Positions 15,411-23,812 of a stretch of 30,395 nt of DNA are shown piece by piece. The position numbers and the translations under genes were made by a program. The DNA lies in contig JAVKFF010000213.1 of assembly GCA_040226215.1 (NCBI GenBank), positions 1-30,395 of the forward strand, in the 5' to 3' direction. Under the pieces are notes generated by a model. It was not told the origin of the DNA and made no database searches. It worked only from the letters and a program-made list of their open reading frames with translations. Numbering within the stretch: position 1 is the first letter of the stretch; each line of letters begins with the position of its first letter. Origin of the DNA: JAVKFF01 sp040226215 (GTDB lineage: Bacteria; Pseudomonadota; Alphaproteobacteria; DSM-16000; Inquilinaceae).

Positions 15411-15504
15411 GATCCCGGATCGTCGCGTCGCGCCGTCCGGGATGACGTCAGTTTTTCAGTTCATGATCGTCATCCCGGGCGAGGCGCAGCCGAGACCCGG
15501 GATC
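15411..15504. repeat. two REP-like palindromes after sdhB
   Basis: Palindrome one has arms ATCCCGGA (15412-15419) and TCCGGGAT (15436-15443), followed by GACGTCAG and TTTTT (15451-15455), so it may act as the sdh operon terminator. Palindrome two has arms ATCCCGGG (15472-15479) and CCCGGGAT (15496-15503). Both resemble the right arm of the composite element at 26373-26400. Such sequences are typical dispersed intergenic repeats. Confidence 0.75.
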
Positions 15505-15605
15505 TCGCGTGGCCGGGCTCATCCCCCGGTTTGCAATCCCCCGCCGAACTCACTAGACACGGGTGGCGCCACGAAAAACCGTCCCGACAGGAGAGGTGAC
15601 CCGGC

Positions 15606-17024
15606 ATGGTCCAGGCCATCAAGCATATCGACTTTCCCGGCCGGTTGCTCGTCATCGGCTACGGGTCGATCGGCCGCGGCGTGCTGCCGCTGATCCAGCG
15701 TCATGTCGGCATCAGCCAGGACCGCATCGCCATCATTTCCGCCGATCCGCTGGGCCGCCGCGAGATGGAGCTGCAGGGCATCGCCTTCGAGCAGGTCACC
15801 CTGACGCCGGACAATCTGCGCGAGCACATCGCCGGGCGGATCGGCGCCGGCGACTTCCTCCTCAACCTCTCCGTCGACGTCTCCTCCGTGGCCCTGATCG
15901 AGCTCTGTCAGGAACTGGGCGCGCTCTATCTCGACACCTGCATCGAGCCCTGGCCCGGCGGCTACACCGATCCCACGCTGAGCCCCAGCCAGCGCTCCAA
16001 CTACGCGCTGCGCGAGCGCGCGCTGGAGGCCAAGAAGCGCTTCGCCGGCGGTCCCACGGCGGTGATCGCGCACGGCGCCAATCCCGGGCTGGTGAGCCAT
16101 TTCGTGAAGCGGGCCCTGCTCAACGTCGCCGAGGCGACGGGCGCGGACGCGACCGCTCCCGCCGACCGCGAGGGCTGGGCCCGGCTGGCCGCCGAGCTCG
16201 GCGTCAAGGTGATCCACATCGCCGAGCGCGACACCCAGGTCACCGACCAGCCGAAACGGCCGGGCGAGTTCGTCAACACCTGGTCGGTCGACGGCTTCAT
16301 CTCCGAGGGCTGCCAGCCGGCGGAGCTGGGCTGGGGCAGCCATGAGCGGCACTTCCCGGCCGATGGCGGACGCCACGATTTCGGCTGCGACGCCGCCATC
16401 TATCTGGCCCGGCCCGGCGCCTCGCAGCGGGTGCGCACCTGGACGCCGATGGAAGGGCCGTTCCACGGCTTCCTCATCACCCACAACGAGGCGATCTCCA
16501 TCGCCGACTTTATGACCCACCGGGTCGACGGCGCCGTCGCCTACCGGCCGACCGTGCACTATGCCTATCACCCCTGCGACGACGCGGTGCTGTCGCTGCA
16601 CGAGTTCAACGGCAAGAACTTCCGCGAGCAGGCGACCAAGCGCCTGATCGTGGACGAGGTGACAGACGGGGTGGACGAACTCGGCGTGCTGCTGGCCGGC
16701 CACGCCCGGGGCGCCTACTGGTACGGCTCGCAGCTCTCCACCGAGGAGGCGCGCGACCTCGTGCCCCACAACAACGCCACCTCGCTGCAGGTTACCGCCG
16801 CCTGCCTCGCCGGCATGGTCTGGGCCATCGAGAACCCGCGCGCCGGCATCGTCGAGGCCGAGGAAATGGACCATGAGCGGGTGCTGGAGATCGCCGAGCC
16901 CTATCTCGGGCCGATGACCGGCGCCTTCACCGACTGGACGCCGCTGGAGCGCCGCGAGAGCCTGTTCCCGGAAGACATCGACCGCGACGATCCGTGGCAG
17001 TTCAAGAACATTCGCGTGGTGTGA
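15606..17024 (+). CDS. hss: homospermidine synthase
   Basis: Makes sym-homospermidine from putrescine (or putrescine plus spermidine) using NAD in the cytoplasm; many alphaproteobacteria have it as their main triamine source. The 472-residue length is typical. The N-terminal dinucleotide fold shows LLVIGYGSIGRGVLPL (14-29), and the segments DTCIEPWPGGYTD, IAHGANPGLVSHFVK and AYHPCDDAVLSLHEFNGK are characteristic of the bacterial enzyme, which belongs to the saccharopine dehydrogenase-like group. The start is supported by AGGAGAGG about 10 bp upstream. No ornithine decarboxylase or agmatinase gene is next to it. The upstream spacer carries the palindromes after sdhB. Confidence 0.95.
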   Translation: MVQAIKHIDFPGRLLVIGYGSIGRGVLPLIQRHVGISQDRIAIISADPLGRREMELQGIAFEQVTLTPDNLREHIAGRIGAGDFLLNLSVDVSSVALIELCQELGALYLDTCIEPWPGGYTDPTLSPSQRSNYALRERALEAKKRFAGGPTAVIAHGANPGLVSHFVKRALLNVAEATGADATAPADREGWARLAAELGVKVIHIAERDTQVTDQPKRPGEFVNTWSVDGFISEGCQPAELGWGSHERHFPADGGRHDFGCDAAIYLARPGASQRVRTWTPMEGPFHGFLITHNEAISIADFMTHRVDGAVAYRPTVHYAYHPCDDAVLSLHEFNGKNFREQATKRLIVDEVTDGVDELGVLLAGHARGAYWYGSQLSTEEARDLVPHNNATSLQVTAACLAGMVWAIENPRAGIVEAEEMDHERVLEIAEPYLGPMTGAFTDWTPLERRESLFPEDIDRDDPWQFKNIRVV

Positions 17025-17115
17025 CCGGGCGGCCGCACCCTATATGATGGCTGATCGTTGATCGTCAGGGGCGGACCGCTCCGCCCGCATCCTGCCCGAG
17101 GGGTGAACCGGCCCG

Positions 17116-18474
17116 GTGCTCGACGTCCCGCCCATCCTCCACGACGCCGAACGCGACGCGCAGCGCCTGTCGGCCTGGCTGCGCATCGGCATCGCCGTCA
17201 TCCTCGGCGTCGCCGAACTGCTGCTGCTGCCCGGCAGTACCGACGCCTTCAACATGCTGGTCGTCGGCGCCCTCGCCAGCTATCTGGCGCTCTCCGTCCT
17301 GTCCCTGTTCCTGGCCAGCGGACGCTTCTTCCGGCCCTGGCACGGCAAGGCGCTGAGCCTGGCGGACGGGCTCTGGCTCGGCATCATCACCTATGCCGCC
17401 ATGACCATTGTCGGGGCGGGTTTCGGCGAGGCGGCGCTGCTGCCGCCGGCCTTGCTGCTCTTCGTCATGCTGGCGCTGGCGGCCATGCGCTACACGCCGA
17501 CCCATGTCATCGTCACCACGCTGGCGTTCTTCGCTGGTATCGCCGGCAGCTACTGGCTGAAATCCGAGGGCATGATGCCCCGGCCGACATCGCCCGACCC
17601 GGAACTGATCGCGCTGATGACGGGACCGGAGGCGACGGCCGCCCGGGTGCTGATCGTGCTGATCACCGCCGGGCTGCTGGCGTTCGCCGTCATGCGCGCC
17701 CGCAAGACGCTGATCACCGCCATCGAGCAGGCGGCCCAGCGCGCCAACCTTTCGCGCACCTTGCCGCCGGCCGTGGCGGAACGGGTGGCTCTGGAGGGCG
17801 CGGACGGGCTGGCCACCGGCGAGGTGCGCCATGTCGCCGTGCTGTTCGCCGACATCCGCGGCTTCTCCCGCCAGGTCGAAAGCCTGCCGCCGGCACAGGT
17901 CGCCGCCCACCTGACCGAGTTCCGCCGCATGGTGATCACCTGCGTCGAGCGTCACGGCGGCATCGTCGACAAGTTCATCGGCGATGGCGCCATGGCCGTC
18001 TTCGGCAGTGTCGGCGATGGCCCATGCGGCGCGGCGGAGGCGCTGGCCGCCGCCGGCGACCTGGTGGCGATGGCCGACGCCCATGTCCGGTCCCGCGACC
18101 GCGTCGGCGCCATCCGCCTGCGCGTCGGTGTGGGCGTGCATGCCGGCCCGGCCCTGGTCGGCGCCATCGGCGACCGCGACCGGCTGGAGTTCACCGTGCT
18201 CGGCGACACGGTCAACGTGGCGGCACATCTGGAAGCCCTGACCAAGCCGCACGGCACGCCGATCCTGGCCAGCCAGGACTGCCTGGAGGAGGCCGGCATC
18301 GACCTGGCGGGCCTTGACGGCGCGGGCTGGCGCCAGCTTCCGGAAACCGTGGTCGCCGGCCGGCGCCGCGCGCTGACCCTGGTCCGGCTCGCGACGACGC
18401 GCTACGACTGGACACCGGAAACGCGCGACGGGGAGGAGACGCCGATGAAGGCGCTTGCGGGGCAGGTGTCATGA
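17116..18474 (+). CDS. membrane-anchored class III adenylate/guanylate cyclase with Arg-to-His change
   Basis: Probably synthesises cAMP, or has become a regulator. The N-terminal half (about 22-190) has about six hydrophobic helices, then a linker TLITAIEQAAQRANLSRTLP, then a class III cyclase domain from about 238. Metal-binding aspartates are D246 (AVLFADIRGFS) and D290 (DKFIGDGAMAVFG). K286 and T360 occupy the purine-recognition positions, a class IIIb-like pair, and N367 lies in LGDTVNVAAHLE. The transition-state arginine expected four residues after N367 is His371 (codon CAT at 18226-18228). Activity is therefore uncertain. It starts with GTG, with a GAGGGG about 12 bp upstream. The stop overlaps the next gene by 4 bp, coupling it to a dehydrogenase. 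Confidence 0.88.
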   Translation: MLDVPPILHDAERDAQRLSAWLRIGIAVILGVAELLLLPGSTDAFNMLVVGALASYLALSVLSLFLASGRFFRPWHGKALSLADGLWLGIITYAAMTIVGAGFGEAALLPPALLLFVMLALAAMRYTPTHVIVTTLAFFAGIAGSYWLKSEGMMPRPTSPDPELIALMTGPEATAARVLIVLITAGLLAFAVMRARKTLITAIEQAAQRANLSRTLPPAVAERVALEGADGLATGEVRHVAVLFADIRGFSRQVESLPPAQVAAHLTEFRRMVITCVERHGGIVDKFIGDGAMAVFGSVGDGPCGAAEALAAAGDLVAMADAHVRSRDRVGAIRLRVGVGVHAGPALVGAIGDRDRLEFTVLGDTVNVAAHLEALTKPHGTPILASQDCLEEAGIDLAGLDGAGWRQLPETVVAGRRRALTLVRLATTRYDWTPETRDGEETPMKALAGQVS

Positions 18475-19820
18475 CGCTGTCCGAGGAACTGATGCGCCGC
18501 GACGCGGCGGGGACGCCGGTGCGGGTGGCGGTGATCGGGGCCGGCAAGTTCGCCGCCATGTACCTGGCCCAGGCGCGGCGTACGCCGGGCGTGCACGTGG
18601 TCGGTGTCGCCGACCTGAACCTTGAGCGGGCGCGGGTCAACCTGGCCGGCATCGGCTGGCCGGAGGAGGCCTTCGCCGCCCCGGATGCCGCCACCGCGCT
18701 GCTGACGGGCGCCTCCTGGCTGACCGACGATGCCCGCGCGCTGTTCGCCGCCGGCGGAACCGAGGTGGTGGTCGACATCACCGGCAATCCGGCGGCCGCG
18801 ATCGACCACGCGCTCGCCTGCCTGGCCCATGGCCGCCACCTGGTCAACGTCACGGTGGAGGCCGACGTGCTGGTCGGGCCGCTGCTCGCAAGGCGCTTCC
18901 GCGAGGCCGACCTCGTCTACTCCCAGGCCTATGGCGACCAGCCGGCGCTGATCGCCGAGATGGTCGACTGGGCCCGCACCGCCGGCTTCGAGGTGGTGGC
19001 CGCCGGCAAGGGCACCAAGTACCTGCCGGCATACCACCACGCAACCCCGGACGAGGTCTGGGGCCATTACGGGATCACGCCCGAGGACGCGGCCCGGGGC
19101 GGCATGAACCCGCAAATGTTCAACAGCTTCCTCGACGGCACCAAGTCGGCCATCGAGATGGCGGCGGTCGCCAATGCCAGCGGCCTCAAGGCGCCGGAGA
19201 ACGGCCTCGCCTTTCCGCCCGCCGACGTCGACGACCTGCCGCAGATCCTCAAGCCGAGGGCCGATGGCGGCGTGCTGGACGGGCGCGGCATGGTGGAGGT
19301 GGTCTCCTGCCTCAACCGCGACGGCACGGCCATCGCGCGCGACCTGCGCTGGGGCGTCTACGTGGTCTTCGCCGGCGCCGACGACTATGTGCGCCGCTGC
19401 TTCCAGGAATACGGGCTGAAGACCGACGACAGCGGCGAGTACACCGCCATGTACAAGCCCTACCATCTGATCGGGCTGGAGCTCGGCATCTCCGTCGCCA
19501 AGGCGGCGATATCGCGGGAGGCGACCGGCGTCTCCCGGCGCTTCGCGGGCGACGTGGCGGCGGTCGCCAAGAAGGATCTGAGCCAGGGCGATGTACTGGA
19601 CGGGGAGGGCGGCTACACCGTCTACGGCAAGCTGGCGCCCGCCGCGCGGTCGCTGGCGGAGGGCTATCTGCCGATCGGCCTCGCCCACAAGGTGGTGCTG
19701 CGTAACGCCGTCGGGCGGGACCGGCCGCTCACCTGGGACGACGTCGCCATCGACGAGACCGTCGAGGCGGTGCGTCTGAGGCGCGAGATGGAGGACATGG
19801 CGAGGGCCGGGTCGATCTGA
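18471..19820 (+). CDS. COG4091-type predicted dehydrogenase with SAF domain
   Basis: A 449-residue protein of the predicted homoserine dehydrogenase-like family with a C-terminal SAF domain (COG4091). The Rossmann motif is VRVAVIGAGKFAAMYLAQ (about 17-34), followed by GVADLNLERA where the acidic residue favours NAD. TEVVVDITGNPAAAIDHAL matches the dehydrogenase core. The SAF part lies near the end (VAKKDLSQGDVLDGEGGYTVYGKL). True homoserine dehydrogenase function is doubtful, since the usual ACT region is absent. Related proteins occur in sugar-acid and other catabolic loci, so it probably oxidises a hydroxy acid or branched sugar derivative. The ATGA overlap with the cyclase implies co-translation; no transporter or kinase is beside it to suggest the substrate. 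Confidence 0.82.
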   Translation: MTLSEELMRRDAAGTPVRVAVIGAGKFAAMYLAQARRTPGVHVVGVADLNLERARVNLAGIGWPEEAFAAPDAATALLTGASWLTDDARALFAAGGTEVVVDITGNPAAAIDHALACLAHGRHLVNVTVEADVLVGPLLARRFREADLVYSQAYGDQPALIAEMVDWARTAGFEVVAAGKGTKYLPAYHHATPDEVWGHYGITPEDAARGGMNPQMFNSFLDGTKSAIEMAAVANASGLKAPENGLAFPPADVDDLPQILKPRADGGVLDGRGMVEVVSCLNRDGTAIARDLRWGVYVVFAGADDYVRRCFQEYGLKTDDSGEYTAMYKPYHLIGLELGISVAKAAISREATGVSRRFAGDVAAVAKKDLSQGDVLDGEGGYTVYGKLAPAARSLAEGYLPIGLAHKVVLRNAVGRDRPLTWDDVAIDETVEAVRLRREMEDMARAGSI

Positions 19821-19858
19821 CCCGGCCCTCGATGACGACAGTTGGCGGCGAGCGCCGG

Positions 19859-20080
19859 TCAGCGCTTCCAGAAGGGCTTGCGCGTCTCGTCGTCGACCTC
19901 GCCACGGGTCAGGCCGATATCGCGCAGCTGGCGATCGTCCATGGCCGCCAGGTGGCGGCGCTGGCGGGCCCGTTCCGGCCAGCGCCACAGCGCTTCGATC
20001 AGCAGATTGCTCAGCATCTGGCCGAACGGGAGACGCCGGGCGACGAACGCGTTATCGGTGCAGGGGTTGTGGGTGGACAT
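19859..20080 (-). CDS. DUF1127 small basic protein
   Basis: A 73-residue protein with the DUF1127 (YjiS-like) signature ERARQRRHLAAMDDRQLRDI followed by GLTRGEVDDE and a basic end PFWKR. Short members of this family in alphaproteobacteria have been linked to RNA binding and to carbon and phosphate physiology. The ATG at 20080 is chosen because AAGGAG lies 7 bp upstream; an upstream in-frame ATG at 20098 would overlap that site. It is divergent from a LysR regulator, a recurrent pairing that suggests control by it. Confidence 0.88.
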   Translation of the reverse strand: MSTHNPCTDNAFVARRLPFGQMLSNLLIEALWRWPERARQRRHLAAMDDRQLRDIGLTRGEVDDETRKPFWKR

Positions 20081-20192
20081 GGCGTGTCTCCTTCTCACTC
20101 GCTGTCGGGGAACGGAGGATGAGGCGGTCCCGTCCCTCGAGACACCCGATACTTGCGCTTGCGGATAAATTAAGACAAACGAATAGTCCTGA

Positions 20193-20214
20193 TGCTATGC
20201 TTCAATGAAATTGA
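20193..20214. promoter_or_regulatory. inverted repeat before LysR gene
   Basis: TTCAATGAAATTGA (20201-20214) contains the inverted repeat TCAAT-GAA-ATTGA in the only AT-rich part of the 20081-20228 spacer. It could be a LysR-type operator serving both divergent genes. It overlaps the first possible ATG (20205) of the regulator, which favours the start at 20229. Confidence 0.35.
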
Positions 20215-20228
20215 TGTATGAGACCGCC

Positions 20229-21113
20229 ATGCAGCCGACCCTCGATATCGACCTGATGCGCACCCTGGTCGCCTATGCCGACACCGGTTCCTTCACCCGC
20301 GCCGCCGACGTGGTGGGCCGCACCCAGTCGGCCGTCTCCATGCAGATGCGGCGCCTGGAGGAGCAGATCGGCCACCCGATCTTCGTGCGCCAGGGGCGGG
20401 ACACGCAGTTCACAGAGCAGGGACGCACGCTGCTGACCTATGCCAGGCGCATCCTGCGCCTGCATCAGGAGGCGGTGGTTCGCATTGCCGAGCCGCCGCT
20501 CTCAGGCACGCTCCGGGTCGGCACGCCCGACGACTACGCCAACACGCTGCTGCCGATGCTGTTCTCGCGCTTCGCGGAGGTGCATCCTGAGGTCGCCTTC
20601 GAGATCGTCTGCGAAAGCTCTGTCGAGCTGCGCCGACGGCTCGACCGGGACGAGCTCGACCTCGCCATCCTGACCTGTTCCAGCGACGAGGAGGCGGCCC
20701 GGGGCATCGTGCTGGCGCGCGAGCCCATCGTCTGGGTCTCCTCCATGGATCACGACGCGCACCTGCGCCGGCCGGTGCCGCTGGCCCTGTTCCAGGCGCC
20801 GTGCCAGTTCCGCGAATGGGGCACCAACGCCCTGGAGCGGCGCGGCATCGACTACCGGCTGGCCTATCAGAGCGCCAACATGTACGCCCTGTTCGGCGCC
20901 GTCCAGGCGGGCCTCGCCATCACCCTGGTGGTCAAGGCGTCGCTGGCGCCCAACATGCGCGTGCTGGGCGAGGAGGACGGCTTTCCGGCACTGCCGGTCG
21001 CCACCATCAGCCTGTTCCAGTCGACGGCCGGCACCAATCGCCTGGTCAGCCGCCTGACCGACCATCTGGTCGACTCCTTCCGCCAGGCGCAACCGCTCAA
21101 GCTGGCGAGCTGA
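20229..21113 (+). CDS. LysR-family transcriptional regulator
   Basis: About 294 residues from the ATG at 20229. The winged helix-turn-helix is LMRTLVAYADTGSFTRAADV with the recognition helix in GRTQSAVSMQMRRLEEQIG. A periplasmic-binding-like effector domain follows from about SGTLRVGTPDDYANTLLPML. I prefer MQPTLDID (20229) because regulators of this type begin a few residues before the DNA-binding domain; ATGs at 20205 and 20214 are possible but lack ribosome binding sites and overlap an inverted repeat. It is divergent from the DUF1127 gene, so autoregulation and control of that gene are likely. The effector is unknown. Confidence 0.92.
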   Translation: MQPTLDIDLMRTLVAYADTGSFTRAADVVGRTQSAVSMQMRRLEEQIGHPIFVRQGRDTQFTEQGRTLLTYARRILRLHQEAVVRIAEPPLSGTLRVGTPDDYANTLLPMLFSRFAEVHPEVAFEIVCESSVELRRRLDRDELDLAILTCSSDEEAARGIVLAREPIVWVSSMDHDAHLRRPVPLALFQAPCQFREWGTNALERRGIDYRLAYQSANMYALFGAVQAGLAITLVVKASLAPNMRVLGEEDGFPALPVATISLFQSTAGTNRLVSRLTDHLVDSFRQAQPLKLAS

Positions 21114-21293
21114 CGACACGCATCCCGCTCCCGATCGCCGTGGTGTGAGCGTCCCGCCAGCGGCATGGCGGCCCTGCGCCGGCAGGGTGCCTGGCGCCCG
21201 CGCCGGTTGACCGGCGGGTGGCGGACACCCATGGTCATTGGCCTCCCCTGATCCGACCCGGAACGAAGCAAACGGAGCCAAGCGGAGCCCGTC

Positions 21294-22145
21294 ATGGAAG
21301 ACATCTCCTATTTCGGCCAGCTGATCATCGACTACAGCCTGGACGTCCTCGCCGCCGTGCTGATCCTGATCGTCGGCTGGCTGCTCGCCAACTGGGTCAA
21401 GCGGCTGGTCTCGCGCGGCGTCAAGGCCTCGGGCAAGATCGACGACACGGTGGCGCCGCTGCTCGCCAACATCGCCCGCTATGGCGTGCTGGCCATCGTC
21501 CTCGTCATGGTGCTTTCCCAGTTCGGGGTGCAGACCGCCAGCATCATCGCCGCACTGGGTGCCGCCGGCCTCGCCATCGGCCTGGCGCTGCAGGGCACGC
21601 TGTCCAACGTCGCCGCCGGCATCGTCCTGCTCACCTTGCGGCCAATGAGCGTCGGCGAGTTCGTCAGTGGCGCCGGCGTGTCCGGCACGGTGACGGAGAT
21701 CGGGCTCTTCCGCACCCGCCTCACCACCGCCGACGGCATCTTCGTCTCGGTGCCGAACGCCGACCTCTCCAACAGCGCCATCACGAACTATTCACGGCTG
21801 CCGACCCGCCGCCTCGACCTCGTGGTCGGCATCGCCTACGACAACGACGTCGGCAAGGCCATGGAGATCCTGAAAGGCCTGCTGGACGCCGATCCGCGCG
21901 TGCACGAGGAGCCGCCGCCCCAGGTCATGCTGACCACGCTGGGCGAAAGCTCGGTCGACCTGACCATGCGCTGCTGGACCAGTCGCACGGACTACTGGTC
22001 GCTGCTCTGGGATATGACGCCGCTGGCCAAGCGCACGCTGGAGGAGAACGGTTTCTCCATTCCCTTCCCGCAGCGCGATCTGCATATTCACCACCACACG
22101 GCGGACGCGGTCTCCACCACCGCGCTGCCGGCCCGGGACGGCTGA
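21294..22145 (+). CDS. MscS-family mechanosensitive channel
   Basis: A small-conductance mechanosensitive channel that releases solutes on hypo-osmotic shock, in the inner membrane. It has 283 residues, near the E. coli MscS length. TM1 is around 15-35 (LDVLAAVLILIVGWLLANWV) and TM2 around 60-80. The pore helix is the Gly/Ala-rich GAAGLAIGLALQGTLSNVAAG. The beta domain follows with FVSGAGVSGTVTEIGLFRT and NADLSNSAITNYSR. There is no obvious operon partner; the zapE gene starts 55 bp later and may be co-transcribed. Confidence 0.94.
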   Translation: MEDISYFGQLIIDYSLDVLAAVLILIVGWLLANWVKRLVSRGVKASGKIDDTVAPLLANIARYGVLAIVLVMVLSQFGVQTASIIAALGAAGLAIGLALQGTLSNVAAGIVLLTLRPMSVGEFVSGAGVSGTVTEIGLFRTRLTTADGIFVSVPNADLSNSAITNYSRLPTRRLDLVVGIAYDNDVGKAMEILKGLLDADPRVHEEPPPQVMLTTLGESSVDLTMRCWTSRTDYWSLLWDMTPLAKRTLEENGFSIPFPQRDLHIHHHTADAVSTTALPARDG

Positions 22146-22200
22146 CCGGCCTCCCATCCGCGCCGTCACCCCGCTTTCCGCCAGCCGCCACGCGTCCTGC

Positions 22201-23376
22201 ATGCCCGACACCAATCCCGCAAGCCTGAGCGACGCGTCGGCCGGAACGACGGCGGCGCGGGCGGAGGAGGGGCCACGGGCCACCTACCGGCGTTTCCTGC
22301 GCGACGACGTGCTGAAGCCCGATCCGGCGCAGGCCGAGGCGGTGGAGGCACTGCAGGACCTGCACGAGGCGCTGACGGCGGTGACCCGCCAGCCGGCCCC
22401 GTCACCGGGCTGGCTGGGACGCCTGCTCGGCCGCCGCCGGGAGGTGCCGCCGGTGCGCGGGCTCTATCTCTGGGGCGGGGTGGGGCGCGGCAAGTCCATG
22501 CTGATGGACCTGTTCCACCGCTCCGCGCCGGTCGAGCCGCGCCGCCGGGTGCATTTCCACCAGTTCATGCTGGAGGTGCATGACCGCCTGCACGCCCGCC
22601 GGCTGGAAGGCCGGGATCTCGACAAGGCCTTGCCGGCGCTGGCCGCGGCGATCGCCCGGGAGGCCCGCCTGCTGTGCTTCGACGAGTTCCACGTCGTCGA
22701 CGTCGCCGACGCCATGATCCTCGGCCGGCTGTTCACCGCCCTGTTCGATGAGGGGGTGACGGTGGTCGCCACCTCCAACTGGGCCCCCGACGATCTCTAC
22801 CGGGACGGGCTGCAGCGCGACCGCTTCCTGCCCTTCATCGCGCTCCTGAAGGAGCGTTGCCGCGTCCTTCACCTCGACGGCGGCGTCGACTACCGGCTGC
22901 GCCGGATCATGGGCGCCAAGACCTATCACTATCCGCTGGGCGAGGGCGCCCACCAGGCGCTGCAGCGCCTGTTCGACGAACTGACCGACGGTGCCGCCGG
23001 CGCGGGCGAGACGCTGACCGTCAAGGGTCGGCGGCTGGAGGTGAAGCGGGCCGGCCACGGCGTCGCCTGGTTCGGCTTCGAGGAACTCTGCGCCCGCCCG
23101 CTGGGTGCGGCGGATTACCTTGTCATCGCCGACACCTACCTCACCGTCATCGTCGAGGGCGTGCCGGTCTTCGATGAGAACCGGCGCAACGAGGCCAAGC
23201 GCTTCATCACCCTGATCGACGCCCTCTACGAGCGCCGCCGCCGCGTCGTCATCGCCGCCGCGGCCGCGCCCGACCGCCTCTACCAGGCCCGGAGCCACGC
23301 GCGCGAATTCGACCGCACGGTCAGCCGCCTCATCGAGATGCAGTCGCGCAGCTATCTGGAGGGGACCGGCGGGTAG
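22201..23376 (+). CDS. zapE: cell division AAA-like ATPase ZapE
   Basis: A P-loop ATPase of the ZapE/AFG1 family that associates with the divisome and modulates FtsZ rings. It has 391 residues. Walker A is GGVGRGKS (92-99) and Walker B is LLCFDEFHVVDVAD with D161 and E162. The family features MLEVHDRLH, TSNWAPDDLYRDGLQRDRFLPF (sensor region) and VFDENRRNEAKRFITLIDALYE are clear. In many alphaproteobacteria zapE directly precedes mdh; here 1.9 kb with a protease and an acetyltransferase separates them. The N-terminal 25 residues are low-complexity, so the start could lie slightly downstream. Confidence 0.94.
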   Translation: MPDTNPASLSDASAGTTAARAEEGPRATYRRFLRDDVLKPDPAQAEAVEALQDLHEALTAVTRQPAPSPGWLGRLLGRRREVPPVRGLYLWGGVGRGKSMLMDLFHRSAPVEPRRRVHFHQFMLEVHDRLHARRLEGRDLDKALPALAAAIAREARLLCFDEFHVVDVADAMILGRLFTALFDEGVTVVATSNWAPDDLYRDGLQRDRFLPFIALLKERCRVLHLDGGVDYRLRRIMGAKTYHYPLGEGAHQALQRLFDELTDGAAGAGETLTVKGRRLEVKRAGHGVAWFGFEELCARPLGAADYLVIADTYLTVIVEGVPVFDENRRNEAKRFITLIDALYERRRRVVIAAAAAPDRLYQARSHAREFDRTVSRLIEMQSRSYLEGTGG

Positions 23377-23812
23377 CGGCGGCGGAGGCGGAGAAGGCGA
23401 CGGGCAGCCGCTGCCGAGGTGGGAGAAGACGGGCAGCCGGTCCCGGCTCTCCCTTCGGTCGGCCGGGAAGACGCAAGTTTTTTCTACTCCATCAACAATG
23501 CCCTCCGCCCGTGCGCGGTGCAGCACGCAGTGTTGCACCGCAGACCCGGGACCTGCCGGTCGTCCTCGCCATCGCCGCGTCAGGCCAGTCGCCATGGCCG
23601 GCGAGGGCGGGCGCGGGGTTCCGCATCTCCGCTGCGCTCTCGCGCGGAACGACGGAACTGGGGTTGTCAAAACAATCTCCGTCGTCCCGTGCGCGATGCG
23701 GCGCGCAGTGCCGCTTCGCAGACCCGGGACCTCGCGCCCATCTTCGCCCACCCGCCGGCACCGGCGGCATCCGCCTTCACCCCGCCACGGTCTCGCGGCT
23801 AGACTGGATCTC
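23377..23812. other. 436-bp non-coding region with degenerate direct repeat
   Basis: No gene was recognised. The frame of the following protease is open through part of it, but it translates to low-complexity sequence without signal peptide logic. It contains a direct repeat of 47 bp: 23508-23554 and 23684-23730 match at 40 of 47 positions and share the core GCAGACCCGGGACCT. A shorter repeat around GACGGGCAGCCG occurs at 23399-23438. A T6 run lies at 23478-23483 without a clear stem directly before it. Confidence 0.6.
23776..23805 (+). promoter_or_regulatory. candidate promoter giving a leaderless protease mRNA
   Basis: TTCACC (23776-23781), 18 bp, TAGACT (23800-23805). The ATG of the protease gene is 8 bp after the -10, so the transcript would begin at or near the start codon. 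No Shine-Dalgarno is visible. Confidence 0.4.
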
